Source: Gavia stellata
Lineage: Eukaryota > Chordata > Aves > Gaviiformes > Gaviidae
NCBI RefSeq assembly: GCF_030936135.1
Contig: NC_082618.1
Span: 7,413,034 to 7,477,033 of the forward strand
Length of the DNA stretch: 64,000 bases
Reading direction: 5' to 3'
Positions within the stretch are counted from its first letter, which is position 1; each line of letters starts with the position of its first letter. The notes under the pieces are model-generated. The model was not told the DNA's origin. It worked only from the letters and a program-made list of their open reading frames with translations, and did not search any database. The position numbers were made by a program, and so were the translations under genes. Below, one piece after another: positions 12,906 through 27,300 of this stretch.

Positions 12906-15709
12906 ATACCTGTTTGAAATACTTTAACATGCTAACCAGTATTGACCGCTGCACATATAAAAACAAAACATAAGTTTTGTGGACAGAAAGGCTGTTCCTA
13001 GGACTGGAAGGTGGGTTCCTCCCGAGAAATAAATACCATTCTCCATTACCTGTTCCTCCATCTTTACTACTTTATATGCAACATTTTTCATGCATGCCTA
13101 GGAATAGGTGTCAGCAGAATACATCACTCGGAATCAGCTGTGCTTCTGTGAGCTAGCTGAATTAGTTACTAGTTGCCAGGTGGATGCTGAAAGACCTTTG
13201 ATCTTAAGAAGCCAAAGTAGGAGCTTGAGTCTTGGAGTTTTTTTGTTTTTTCTTTTCAAAGGTTTCTCCAGAAACTAGATGCTTGAACTAGCACTGCATT
13301 ACTTCTGACTGCATACAATTTCTTTTCTCCACTGAGAGTCTTAGAGGCCAGTGTAAACTAGACTGCATAACCCAGATTAAACATATAAAACAAGTACAAA
13401 CTGCAGTTTGCACTGATTCCATTTAATTCAATGTAAAACTAACCGAAACTGTTCCAACGAAAACTGTAACTTACAGCAGCTTTGCCTGCTAACATTAAGA
13501 ACTCAAAACAGGTGACAACAGGTGAAATTCCCCTTTGTATACATGTATTGTAGTCAGACATTTCCAAAGCAAAAACTCCAAAACCACTTCTGTTTGAACT
13601 TGGTTATCTGTGCCTCTGCTGTTTCTCCACTTAACACATCAGTGCTCAGTGAATCAGTCATTCAAAGTTTTTTGTTTTTTGTTTTAACATACTCAGCTTA
13701 CGACTGTGCAAATAAGATTCCCAAATCCATTCCTCAGATCAAATAAAGGTAATTACAGAGCTTACTGTGGGCGATTCCCAGTGGGAGGGTGGGAGTGGCC
13801 ACGGGTGGGGCTGCAAGGTGAATACTGTACATGCACAACAGAGAAAATGGGAATGTACCACACCCATCATAAAACATGCTGCCACAGCCAGCAACAGAAA
13901 CCATTAGGGTGGATCATCATACACACCTTCTCATAAAGACAGAAAGATGGCATGAGATCCCAAGATGAACTCTCAAGTCACAGGGAGATGAGCATGACTC
14001 ACTGAGAGAGAAAAGGAACGTAAAACAAATTATGAGCCTACTGAAGGATCTATGCCATGTGTCCCCCACGCTCCCCCTACATGATGTTCCCCAAAGAGGA
14101 TTAATAGGGTACACCGCATACAGCCCTTAAGCTATCAATAGGTGGTTCATGGGAACACCTTACTATTAATCACATTTATTACTCTAGCACATAAGCAGCA
14201 AGGAACAGGGCCACAACATGTTATATGTTGGGTACAGAGTAGCTGACAACTCATGACCCATGTTACTTACTATATCATTCAGTGGTTCTCACACTTTTTG
14301 AAATGTTAACCAATCTCATCTCTTTGCATTTGTCTTTAAAACCAACAAAAGCCTTTCAATTAAAATTTAATGTGAACTTTAAGAAAGAGACCTTATAGAA
14401 AATATTGTGTATAGCCCACAGACCACTTTGGAAACCAGGAACTAGAATAGCCATAGTAGAAGGGAAAGGGGTACATTGGAATATATTCCAAAGAACTAAC
14501 AACGTGATGGAAGAAAGTAAAGTGACACGGACTTTCATTGCAGGGAGAGGAAAGAAAAGAGGATGGGTAAAGGAGTACTTAGAAGGAGACAACCTACATG
14601 ATAGGAGAAAGGGACACTGAAGGGAATAAAAGATTATGTGAAACAGGGCTATAAAAAAGGTAAGAGTGAAGCATAGATGCAGGGACTGTGAGGGATACCT
14701 GGAGAAGAACAAAGTGATAATTCCCTAGTATATTGTCCTAGCTTTCACCAATCTGCAGTTCATGAATTTTTGAGCCGAAGAAGGTATCTCTTTATCTACC
14801 GTTCAATTTAATGGCTATAGCTGCTCTATCTTTGCTTCTTCCTATGATTTTTTTTATAAGTCACATGATTGTACTGATAGCTCTACTATACTTGTTGCAT
14901 CTATACATTGCCACTCCCCAGACCCGCTGCAGAGTAAAACTTTGCTCTGAATTCAGTGCAAAGAATTCAATTACATACTTGCTATGATCAGCCCGTGAAC
15001 GCGCTATGCCGTTATCTCTTGTGCTGGTTTGACCTGCCAACCGAGTTGGTTATTCATGAAAGAATCACACAGTTTCTGTATCGTATTAACTACTTCAACT
15101 CTTGGAACTGTGTCTGACTTCATGTTTAGATGTCTAGTATAAAGCAATGAAATTTCATACTCCTCATTCAGGAAACAGCACAATCATTCATCCAGAAAAT
15201 AGGACAGAGTATGCAAAGGATAGGGTTTTGAAAATACCATCAGAGTTGCAAAGCTGGTGGGGAGAGCTAACATCTTTTTTTATTAGGTTAACTGGTGTAG
15301 TTGGAAAGATGTATTAGTGTTTATTATGATGAGGAAAAAGGTGCGGGGAAAACCAAGTCCAAATGACAAGTTCATTCATCTTCTTAGCTAAATTTTTCCA
15401 CGCTGAGTTTCTGTTCAATGCTGAGCTCCCCTTCTGCTGAGCTAATTATATTGGTTCAGCACCTGTGAGGGACTTTTCTCTATGAAGGGCTTCCCAAATG
15501 ATGGGTCTGCCCAGTCTACAAGAAATAGTGAATTTCTTAGAGTGTTGTTATCTCAGCCATACTGCATGAATTTCTGCCATCTTTTCTACTTCTGCATAAA
15601 TGAATACTACAGCATTAGAGATAAAAATACATACCCAAAATTAATAGGATATGCAATGCAGCTGAGGAGAAAGCCTATGATCTGCTTTTTTCAATTTTGA
15701 GTGAATCAC
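12906..15709. other. No gene seen
   Basis: There is no recognisable exon. A locally G-rich patch at 13,780-13,830 and a purine-rich patch at 14,400-14,710 stand out by composition. 'cagtggttctcacacttttt' at 14,280-14,299 resembles the first bases of a common reptile interspersed repeat, but too little remains to name it. Confidence 0.45.
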
Positions 15710-15925
15710 TGTGTACTTCAAGAATATCTACTGTGTAAACACGGTGGCTTGCCTACATCTTGAACACTACATGTAGTTTTGGCCCCCCCCCATCCCAGAA
15801 AGGTGTTAACAGAACTAGAATTTGTTCAAGGAAGGGCTGCAGGTATAACCAAAGGTCTGGAATGGCTTCAGAATGAGAAATGACTAAGTTTCAGCCCAGA
15901 AAAGAGGAAAATGCAACAAAAATGT
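15710..15925 (+). mobile_element. Probable CR1 LINE fragment
   Basis: The stretch contains 'gaagggctgcaggtataacc', 'aaaggtctggaatggcttc', 'gaatgagaaatgactaag' and 'cccagaaaagaggaaaa'. Their order and spacing match the CR1 ORF2 C-terminal region (consensus idea: '...aggagggcaaccaggatgat aaagggtctggaa...tgaggaaagactgaa'). It is old and divergent and lies on the plus strand. The ends are uncertain. Confidence 0.5.
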
Positions 15926-18900
15926 AGTAAATCACAAACACAAAGTCCTCTGCAGGGACAGACGTGCCCCTCCTTCCTCACAGTTGGTGTCAGAAGTAAC
16001 AGATGCAGGATAAAATATAAACAAAAAAGCAAAGCTAAAATGTCGATGTAAGGATGGGAACCTGGACTAAAGACCACAGTGATAGTAACATTGCCTGTAT
16101 ATTTTACTATGTTCAGTCATGCAAAGAAATGTCCTGGATCTGCTTCTTAAAGTGTTTTTTTTCCATACAATAGATTTAGGACAAACGCCTTTCTTTTTTT
16201 TTTTTTAAAGTTTGTTTATACAGATGGCTGTAGTATTTTATAAATGTGTTCCTATAGCAGATTAAAAACCTGCTGCAAACACTCCAGTTTTCTCTCCATC
16301 TACCAGGAAGCACCTGGGTGTTTTAGAGCTCCTAACCACTCCTGCTTGAGAGCACATCTGGACATGGTGGCAATTACTCTAAGTCTCTATATAGTACACA
16401 GCGATCACTTGGTATTCAGCCTTGCCTACAGGCAGCCCTTAATGAAAAGAAATAAACCCTGATAATTCAGGAATGATCTCATAAAAAATGGCATCCTTCT
16501 CTTACGTGAATTCAGTACCTTGATGTAGGCGACCCGAAATTTTGGTAGACTTCTTAATGGCCTATGATACTGCAGACCATGCCACTGTCTATCGCACTTA
16601 AATTTCTCAGAGAGTTGCTAGATCCAGGCTTCTTCTTCTTCATCATTTTTCCATTTGTCATTACATCTTTTGCTATTTCATAACTCCACCATGTTTCTAG
16701 CATCCGATTCCCGCCAGTAATATTTGTCTTAATGCACAATCTTAATTTACTACTACATGTGGATGTCATCAATCAATTTACTTTCTCTCAAATCTCTAAC
16801 GAAACATTAGAGTTAACCCTAAACCCTGAAGTACCCGACTAGACAACTTCCCCTGTTTAGATTTATCAAATTAAGTTCATCATTATTCTAGTCAAGTGTC
16901 AGTTCACATAACATGTCTCAAACCCAATCTCATATGGAATTATTCTACAACCAGATCTACTTGAATAGAATCTACACTTCTATGGAGTTCTGAAAACCAG
17001 CCACCTACATGTAAACTCATTCAGTGTTGTAACGTTCAGGTTATTTATATCACTCTCAGAATTTATTCACATGGAGAGATGTAACATCAGGCAAGCTGTA
17101 ATGCAGCTATAGTCAAACCCTCTTTCCTCCCCTACAGTTACTATTAAGAGGGTAGCAAACACATCCCATGTAATACGATGCAGAAAGGGTCTCATGGTTG
17201 CAAATCTTCTTCACCCATACTTGAGATTATCACTGCTCCAGCCCTGATGAATTAAGCTCATTTTCCACGTGCTCCCACTAAATATGCAAAAGTTATTTCC
17301 AGAGATAGCTAAATGTGGGCAGTAACCACCAGCTAATCATGAGAGAATTGAGCTCAGAACCCTTGAATAAGAAAGCCAAAACAGCATAGTTATATTAAAC
17401 AGACTCACAAACAGATCTAAATTCAGAAGAGAAGAAAATACAATCCTTAGAAGCTCTGTAAAAGCTATTCAAGTATCCTATAATCAAGGTCCAATACATA
17501 TTATAAAGAGAAGCAAGAAAACAGTAAGAAATAGATGTGGCTAAACCAGAGGTTAGTGCTGTGCAGATTGAAATCCTGCTCCTGAAAATGTCTCCTAAAA
17601 ATAGGGCAAGTCTTAGTGGCAAAAATGTTAGAGATCAATGAAGCAATCATAGCCATCACCAACCATGATCCAGCACAACCTTTGATGTCAATCTGTCAGG
17701 AATAAGCTTAGAAAGAAGGTCTTGCATTCATTGTAAACCACAAAAATTTCTGATTCTCATTAAGAAATTCCTTTTCTTCTGAAAGTTTCCCATATAAATA
17801 ATTACATGTAGAATTATTCCTGTATACATGGCAAGTGTTAGTCACAAAATTTTGGTCACTTCTACAATATTCAGAACTTGACATTATTGGGCGGCAGATT
17901 TTTAACTATAAACTGAAAAGTGGAATTCTAAGACCTCATGGCTTCTGTGACTCCTTTCTCATAAAAGACTCAGGAAAAAAATCCCAAATAGTTACTTCTT
18001 TCGTGCACTGGAAAACATCAGTGTGGTTTGGAGAGGAAAAAGATGATTTAGTGTTTTGGGGAGGGGGCAGAGAAGAGAGTAGATCACAGAAGCCAGTGTC
18101 AAGCAAGGATCAGTGAGCTGCCTAAGGCATGCATGCAGAATGAATTACGAATTGGGGAACATCCAAACACACCTTCCTCTCATGAAAACTGATCTCAGCC
18201 CCAAGGGATGGAGAGGGCATTTACAGTAACATACAGCGTTTAGAGCAGTTCGGATTGCTTAGACGGCCCAGTGCCGAGCTCTGGTGAAGTGTATCACCGG
18301 CAAAAGGCCCTCCAATATCCAGAAAAGACACAAAACCAAGAATTGTTTAAACTATGGATTGCTGCCACAGGACTCCAGTCATGCAAAGCTAATAGATCAG
18401 CTGCTGCTACCTTGCTTATCCAAACGCTCAGCTGAGGTTACAGTTTCTCACTATTTTCTTTTTTTGAAGATAGTTATCTTATCATAGGAGCCTAGGATTG
18501 TCACGCAACATTTACAAAAGTAAAAATGACATGGGCTGGGGAGAAATGGTTCCAGCTACATCTGGGATAATCAGATACCTTTTTCCAAATCAAAGCATCA
18601 TTGTTTTCTTTAACACGTCCTACATCTAGGCAGCCCACAATTTCCTTAAGCTCTCTGTCTCCCAGGAACAGTTTACTGTAAATGATTTATTGTAATCCTG
18701 ATTATTGACAACCTCCACTGACTGTAATTTCTTCCCTCTTAAAGAAGATTTGTCAGTAAGTGGTCTGATTTTTCTTCACTAAAATCTATATTAACAATGC
18801 AAAGTGTTTTGGGGTTTTGTTATGCATTATTTCTACAAAAAAAAGCTAGTGTCTCTAAGGCACATTTTAAAAACAAAAAATGAGATTTAAAGAACAGTAA

Positions 18901-21241
18901 CAGCAAAAATATTTCAATACATTAATTTGGCGGTTTCTACTTATCTGTATTAATAGTCTGCTGTGATACATATCAGCAAAAGTGAAGTTGCAAATGGCTT
19001 TGGGAGCAAGAAGGTTGGACTCCAAGAAAAAATGAGAAAGTCAGAAGTACATGACCAGAGGTTTTTCTCTCACAGCAAAACAGATTCACAGCATGCCATT
19101 TCTAGGATAAGGATAACTTGGAGAGGCAATTATTACTGAGCTGCTGAAGAATGGTGCCAATCTTCATGTGAAAACTGAAAACAGCACTGTGATCACAGGC
19201 TTGGGATTTCTCCCCATATGGGAGATCCCTCTGAAATGGATTCTCGACAAAGGCATTAAATAACCACCACTGAATGCAGATTATCAGCTCGACATTGTTT
19301 TAGTAAAAGGCTGCTTCTCATTTAATAATCATTGAAACACTTTCACTATGCAGTGGAGAATTTTTATAGTATTAAAATGGCAGTAAGACTCCTCCTTTCC
19401 TACCAGCCTCCACGAGACAGCAAAATGAAATTCATAAACAGAACCTGGCAAAAGACTTGGAGGGGAGGGACAATAATAATTTGGTTTTCCTGGACCTTTT
19501 GTATTGACTGTCCAAATAACCATAATATATTCACTTTGTTTTCAGAAAGGAAGTCTGATTTCAGTCAGTAAGCAGAGCCAGACCTTTCTGAAATGTTGAA
19601 TTAACCCTTTAGATAATGCTACTTTTTATCTGGTTCTGTCATAGATCCTAATGGTAAACATAATGAGAACAGAAAAGTTTCAGGCACTATTATACTCTGC
19701 AAGCAGAGCTTTTTGACTTACCTATTTTCTTATTTCCGTTAATCTGATTTTCTTGAAATCGAGCTCATCCTTTTTCTTTATTTGTGACCATTTGTCAAAT
19801 GTTTCTTGCAATGCAAAAGCCATTAGGCAAAGATCGTAACTGTACAAAAGCTTTTAATAAAATTCTAATGCTTAAGACCACAAATTAGGCAGCTGGGTTG
19901 AAAAATTGCAGTATAAAAGAGAGGTCAGACACAGCTTTGTATAACCTGAAGATAAGTGGGAAACCAGCACTAAGAGAGCAGACAATGTGGAACACTTACA
20001 AATATACACACACATATATTTCCTAGTTGTCAGTTTTCCCACCTGCTTCTTTCAAGATGAGCATCAGTTAGAAGTATATCTTCTCATCAGCCTCCAGTTA
20101 AGCTACTGGGAGAAGAGTCTGCGTGTGCCTAAGACATTTCTGAACTTTATCTAACATCATTTTTTTCCTGATATACTACTATAGGTCTCATACTTGATTT
20201 CCAAGCCCCATTGTGCTTTATCCCCTGGGGCAGTGCAGTCTCACTCATCATAAATATAAATTTCTCTTTGAACTATAAGGGCAAAAAAAGTTTTCCACAT
20301 TTTTAGGTGATATATCTTTGTTAACCAAACCTAATAAACCCCTTAGTTATTTACCTAACAGCCATTTAAACACATGGCAAAGACTTTGCAAATTAACTCT
20401 TGAAGTAAAGTGGCTTTTTTCCCCTGACTTGTACACCTGAAATCTAAACTATGAACACAAGAGATCTTTACATAGGTACACACTTGGTGCAGTGTTACGC
20501 GTATGACATAAGAAGAGGATGCAAGTTCTTCTTTTGTAGTTTTACTGTAGGTTACAATAAACAAGGACTGGGAAAAAAACATGGTAGAAAACAAAATACT
20601 AGACAATTAAATTTATTCCTCCTAATCCAAAGAACACCATCAGATATGTCTCATATATCCAAAGATGAAAGATTGTGAACTTGAGAGGAGATACAGCTAA
20701 CAAAAATAGGTATGGAATGATGAAGTTATTTACATATCTCAGATACATTTAATCATGCAAAACAGAATGAAAAGGCTGAAGGGATTGGTACTAATAAAAA
20801 AGCAAAAGCAAAAATGTAAGTAACCATCAGTCTAAGTAATGATAGCAAGAAAACCTTTTATTTTATATAGTACCACTGAAAGCAATGGGGCTGCATTTAT
20901 ATAACGATCTCTCAATAAAGCGATACTGCTGAATTTACAAAACCCCAAAGCAATATATTTTCATCAAGTTGTCAACCTATAGAAAATAAAATAATTACTT
21001 ATTTTAATAAAAATTTAGTGGTAAATACATATAACTCTATCACATCTTCATTGTAATTGCACCTACAGAACATTTCTTTAAGAGCTAAAAAAAAAATTCA
21101 ACTGTATTAGGAATTCTTCAGGATGGGTTATTGTCCAGCTGCATATCTAACACTGTCTAGTCATTGGCACGTAACAAGATGGTTTCTTTTACAGTTTAAA
21201 TTTTAGAAAATATTTATTGTAATTTGATTTTGTCATAACAG
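15926..21241. other. No gene seen; presumed 5' intron of FOXN1
   Basis: About 5.3 kb contains no exon I can support. If the donor near 1315 is real, this belongs to a first intron of about 20 kb. Open frames are short and without domains. T-rich runs, such as the one ending near 16,206, are low complexity. Confidence 0.45.
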
Positions 21242-21387
21242 GATTTCTATCTGACGTGGATTTGGTAATGGTTTCACTACTCCAAGATCAATCTAATATT
21301 AAATTTTCTTCTTCGGACACTCTGGAAAGGGACCAACGAGACCTCATGAAGACACAGGGGGATTCAGTATCCCCAGTTCAGCAAACT
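21242..21387 (+). CDS. FOXN1: FOXN1 coding exon 1 (start exon)
   Basis: The acceptor is 'ttgtcataacag' and the exon opens with 26 nt of untranslated sequence. The ATG at 21268 starts the frame MVSLLQDQ, and the donor is gtgagt after 21387. It encodes residues 1-40 and ends in phase 0. An upstream in-frame GTG at 21256 is not needed, because MVSL agrees with the mammalian start. The [10 protein letters not shown] stretch aligns with the human QGDLMQAPG region. Confidence 0.9.
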
Positions 21388-24300
21388 GTGAGTAAGATGG
21401 CCCAGTTCTGTTCTCTTTCTTCAGAGGCACAAGTTCAGATACAATATTCAGCAACTGCTGTACTAAATCTCAGCATATTTAACTGGTAACAAAGTAAAAA
21501 TTGAAAGTTTTGGTCTTGAAGAGTAGAAACCTCAGTTATTCTTCTGAGCTAATCTTAAGCTCCATGCTAATTTTCCTATTCGATTGCTTAAAAATCCTAT
21601 TACTTTAAAAACAAAACAGGCAATCCATCCAGCTACTAATCCAGTAAAAATGCTACATTTAAAGTAATTGTCATCCTGTTTCTAAAGTAAATAAATACCA
21701 AAGCAGACAGACAGAGAGACATCAGAACCTTTTTGTCTACTCCCTGCCAGTAGAGGATACCTTCAAGCACTTTCAAATTCTTTGGGACTTTTTTGTAATA
21801 AAATGATCTCTCTCCTGTTGCCTGTATATTCATCATGTTTACCTTTCATAACAAAAGTACAACTGAGAATAGTGTTTTTCATCAATCAACAGCAAAATAA
21901 CCATTGTCATACTTTTATTATGAAAATTGCAGGTGGAGAATTGACAGCACTGCCATTTATACAGCTTTATATAACTAAATATGGGGGGGGGGTTTAATTC
22001 TTATTTAACAAAATATATCATAAACACATGTATTAGGACAATAGGGGAGAACGAGGAAGTAAGAATTAAGAAGTTACAAACTGAGCAAGTTCGTGGTCAT
22101 GTGAGAAGCCAAAAGTGTCATGAGGTCAGATTTGCTTTCTGCAGGAACCCATGACAGAACAAAACAAAGCTTTGATACACAGACACATGTGCACATGAAT
22201 GAAAAAGCTGTGCCATGTTCCACTCCGCAGAAAGCACTGGCTTTTATGCTAACTTCTCTTTAGGACTTCTTGAAATCTGGTTCTTCCATGAACGCATATA
22301 TTCCTTTACCCGTTCTCCTACAATACTGTAAGACCAACTTGGATTTGGAGGGGGAAGGAGGAAAGGGACCACCTGATAACCTGGTCCGACTTTTTGTGTA
22401 ACACAGAACATTACATTTTCCCCTTCACTGAACACAATAACCTGCTCTTGACTTAAGCATGTCTTCTCAAGAGGCATCCAAGTTGTTACTCATCCTTGAT
22501 GTCAGGGAAAATATGCATAATTTCTAAGCTGAATGTGTTCAGCTTCAGGATCCAGACACAGTTCTTGTTAAGCATTTCTCTTCTAGATTAAAGAGCACTT
22601 TAGTAGCTGTTATTTTCTTTTTGCTAAAGTGCAAAAGGGAAGGGAGGGGATGAGACAGGAAGAAGGTTAAAGTGTCTGCCTAGAGCCTACCTGTCTCACA
22701 CAATGAGTGTGGCTATGTTAATGAAAGGAAGTGATGTAACTAGAAACCTATCTGGCAGCTTGTAACACCATCAGAGAATGAGATCAAGCTTATTTGACTA
22801 AACTTGTATGTGACAAGACTTGCACTTATCATATTCCTGTCATTTGATCTTTCATCACTTGATCATACACCATCTTTTCCCTGAAATTGTCAGACCAACT
22901 AGTCAATAGTTACCTGTTTTTCCAAGACAGTTGCACAAATTAAGATTACTTCAGTCTTCTCAATGCTTTTATTAATTTACTTTTGAACAGTTTTGGATAC
23001 CAAGTAACCAGAAAACCCTTTAGATCTGTTAGAGCTTCTCTGCATGAAGGTGGCTAGGACTAGTAATTTTATACTTCTCATCAATAATATATTTTTAATG
23101 AACTTTTTTGTAAATAATAAAAATAATAAAATATTTGGTCATACTAATCCTAAATAAATGCCAATAATTCATTGCAGGATAATCCCAGTTATAATTGCCA
23201 ACCATACGAGTCAGACGGCAGGACAGAAAGGAAGAGTTCAGAGTCTTCTCACAGCCCCAGCCCTGCTTCTCCAGCCCAGGATCAAATTCATGGGAGATAC
23301 CCTACAAGCCAAGGAATTCACTGCGGCAAGAACAAATTTAAAGCGTCTTTTAGTACTGAAAAATTCAGACGATACAGTTACGAGGAAAATACTGTAGGCA
23401 ATTACGACAGGTTTCTCAAGAGCAGCAGAAACCCTTTTCACCCTTACAAGAGGCAGATCAGCGAAGACGTCTTCCAAGAAGCACATCAAGCCCTCCCACC
23501 AGAAGGTTCACCCTTCAAAAATGCTAGAAGTATTGATGGTTTTGAGGGTCTACCTGGATCTACAGGTCCTGACGAGTCAGAGTCATTTCCTACACACATT
23601 CCGAACATCTCCACAGAACAACCATGGTGTAACAGCCTCCAATACAGCACCACAGGTCAAGATCATAGTTCACAAGTCATGGTCAGTATTTTTTCTTCTT
23701 TTTTCTTTCCTGTTTTCAATGACAAAAATACACTTTTAGAATTATTTTCCTATCTCTTAATGTGACTACATGGACATTTAGTCTCTTGCCAAGTTGCAGG
23801 CTAGAGCTCAGGATAGACCTCTACATGTCTTTGTTGAAGTTCTCTATTTTATGGCTTTTCCCTACTGAAAAACAGTCCTCAGAAAGGTGCACAAGGACAA
23901 ATGGTTTTCCACTATACACACTACATGAATCCTATGTATCCAAATTCTTCCTGACAACAGATTTTATATCAGTAGTTGTCATCAGCTAGTATTTTCAAGG
24001 GACAAAAGTTCACAAAACAGTATTTTTCAAGCATGAGGACATGTGTATCAGATTTGTTACAACCCCTCAGCTGACCTGCATTTTTCTCAATGCAAATAGA
24101 AGAGAAACTCCAAGTCATCAGTACTACTTAAAATTAAATATAAGACCTATTTATGGTATGTGCAGTGTAAAGGTACCTGGGCTAATTCACATACTGGATA
24201 GAGGCGACTGCCTATTTAGGGCAGCACAGAGATCCCTGAAAAGCAAGGTAAATTACCCTCCAGTATCTCCACAAGGTATCTCTGCTGTGATCCAAGGTGT

Positions 24301-27300
24301 AAAGCGTATCTTCATAATCTAGTGCAGACAAAAACAATGACTACGTCTGCCAGGAGAGGGCCCTAACCACTGGTTCTAAATTGCTGTGAGGCAAAGAATT
24401 CGAGGGTTACCAAAGAAAGGTTTTAAAAAAAAAATCTTAATTGGATTGAGAAAATTTACCAGGGAATGGAGGGATGTTGTCAGGGTACATACCTGGGGAT
24501 TGAAGCCATTCAGGTTAGGGAGGAAATTGATCTAAATCTCTTATTTCCTGGATAAATACTCATCTAGGTCAGATGAGTTCAATGCAAAACAGTTGATGAA
24601 AAAAATTCCCATTTTCTTCCCAAACCCCTGGGCTGCAAGATGTAGAGAATATAAAGCTAGCACTGCAGGAGCCCTTTGCCAAGTACATCTGACTACTCAG
24701 GAAAAGACTGGCTACTTGTTAATGTCCCCACTGGTTCAGTCAGTGTGCAACTTCAAAGCTCTTAAATAGCTTACATGCTGCTGGCAAATTGACATTTCTG
24801 AAAAAGTTCATCTTATGGTCACCAAAGTAGCACGGGCATTTATTAATACTGGATGTGGCATTTGCTTGGTGCCAGGATATCAAATCAAGCCTAACATGTA
24901 CCCCTACACTAATCTATGCCATAAAATGTGGTCCTTACGGCCTTGCTTTAAAACAGAAGGGTAAGTGCTACTAGTTCCTTGAAATAGTAAGATGTCTACG
25001 ACATCAGCTCTCAGAAGAGAATGCCTGTCCATCGATGTTAAGTGGGGGAAGGAACCTGAAGTCAGTCACCAGACCCATGGATAAGGACGAGTCTGGCGAC
25101 ACATCATCCCCTGTACTGTTTACTACCAGCTAGCTCTATCTAGCTCTCTGCTTAGCACACAGTTTGTTTGAATTGCTCTTCTAATGCAGCCAGTGTTACC
25201 AAACACACTATATGGTGGTCTCAGCATTCTAAATAAAAGACATCAACATTTAACATTAAGGAGCCTGAGCCCTTAACAGAATCAAGCTCTATGTGGAATC
25301 CAGGACAGACCTGTGAGAAATTAAGACTTGATCAACTTCTCTGTTTATTTCCACAGTTGCAGAAATAAATCACATTCTTACTGTATTTCCTGTATCTTGA
25401 TCCAATTTAGTAGTCAGCCTAGTTTGATTCTTCTCTTCCATCTCTTTCATGTGCATTATAGACCTCACCCTCTACCTAATGACAAAACCCCAGCGTCAGC
25501 TTGAGGTACTGACAGTCTGCAAGATAAAATCAGAGTATGATAAAGAGAGACAGAGACACATGTGCACACTCAGGAATGAAAGTTGGAGTATGCAGTTTGT
25601 GTATGTAGGGAAAAAAGATAAACAGAAACTGACATTTTATGAATTGCTCTTTGTATGGAACTTGGACTGGGATTTCCTTTTTCAAGTAGTAATTATATAA
25701 ATTCAGGAAACAATGTTTCTTCTTGTACCACTAGAATATAAAACAAATTCTATGTAACAACTTACTGTGACAGAATCAAGTCCAAAAAAGTAGTAAGTAT
25801 AATGAAAGGCAAGTCAGAACAGTGACTAACAGAATTGTTCTAGTTTAAATTGAGGTGTTCTCTCTAATAACTCTTTTCTTTAAATATTTTCTAGCAGGAT
25901 TCAGACATCAAGCTTAGGACATCCCCACTGGAAGGGCAGCCTGGTTTGTATTGCTATCAGCCTCAAGTGCAACAGATGTATTGCCCCTCACATCCTTTCC
26001 ATCAGGTCAGTACAATATGTAGACTAAAATCGCCTGTATTTCTAGCAATATAATGGTATAGTAGTTATGGTAATAATACAAAAAGACAGATGAAAAAATA
26101 CCTAAATTTGTGTTTGCGGGGCCATGTTTGTATACATACATTTTGTTTATGACAATGAGATCTTAAAAGAACCACATCTAAATGCATTTTTAAATGGTCA
26201 TCCAGAAAAAAAGAAAGAAAAAGAAAAAAAAACACCACCTTGTAAAAATGGAATCTTGGTACTGCTTATTTATATTTTCACCATTAGGCTCAAGAAAATT
26301 GGCTTTGAAACCAGATAAATTATTAATATAACTGTTGGCATTTCAGGATCCCAGGGAATTAACTGTGCTTTAACTTCAGAATAAAAAATTAAATATATGT
26401 GACTGTACACTTAAAATTCAGATAAAACATAGAAAAACACTTTTAAATCAAAATTTTAACAGCAAGGTGATGCTCGCTTTCTTTGTGCTTGATGGCACAC
26501 AGATCTCTTTTTGCAATCTTTTGACTGTTACATCATCCCCAGTGAAAAATTATTCAGCTGAAGCATAATTGACAATAATGCTGACGATGCATGAGAATGC
26601 ACAACATTAAGGTTGCTCTTCCGTGATGTAACTATATTATTAATACTAAAAATGCACAGGAGTAACTGACACCTTCTTTTTCTTGAGTGTGTTTAGATGT
26701 CATTTAAATACGTGTCAGTTCATATTTTCAAAGCAGTATACACACAGTATCTTTGTAAAACCATACATATATACCTTAATCTTACATATGATCCTAGTAC
26801 ATATTTATAGAGGTTAGTGAGTGTGGTCTACTGAGCTTTGAAAACTTGGCACAGAGATAGGGTGTGTATTACAGAAAGTAATTTTCATGACTCTGCAATG
26901 TCTTTAAATAATTTCTTTTAGATATAAAAAGTGGTGCTGTTCAATGCATTGAAATTTTCCTCTTTTATGCTCAGTTATCTGCAATGTACAAAATTTTTAG
27001 TAAGAAAGACATTCGAGGAGAGAAAACTATGCTCGAAACACCCTATCTAAAAAAAACCAAAACCAAAAACAAACCCCAAACTTATTTAAGGTGAAACTAA
27101 GGCAAATCAAATATATAGGCAGAAATACGTATACAAAAATAGCACAACTACCAAAACTCCCAAACATTAGAACTGAATTAAATTAAACTTACAGGAAATT
27201 CATATATATAAAATGTTTGAACATAAAAGCTCACACTTGAGTTACGACTCCTTTGATCCCAGTGACTGATGACTGATATTGTGGAATCAACTGTACCATC

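Noticed and set aside
14356-14712. 118-codon minus-strand frame
   Set aside because: The plus strand is purine-rich here, so the minus strand becomes a Phe/Ser/Leu-rich frame by composition alone. There is no splice or promoter context.
1-21241. Search for SLC13A2, the mammalian upstream neighbour of FOXN1
   Set aside because: No frame in the first 21 kb shows a multi-pass transporter or its motifs, so the gene is either left of the window or not adjacent in this species.
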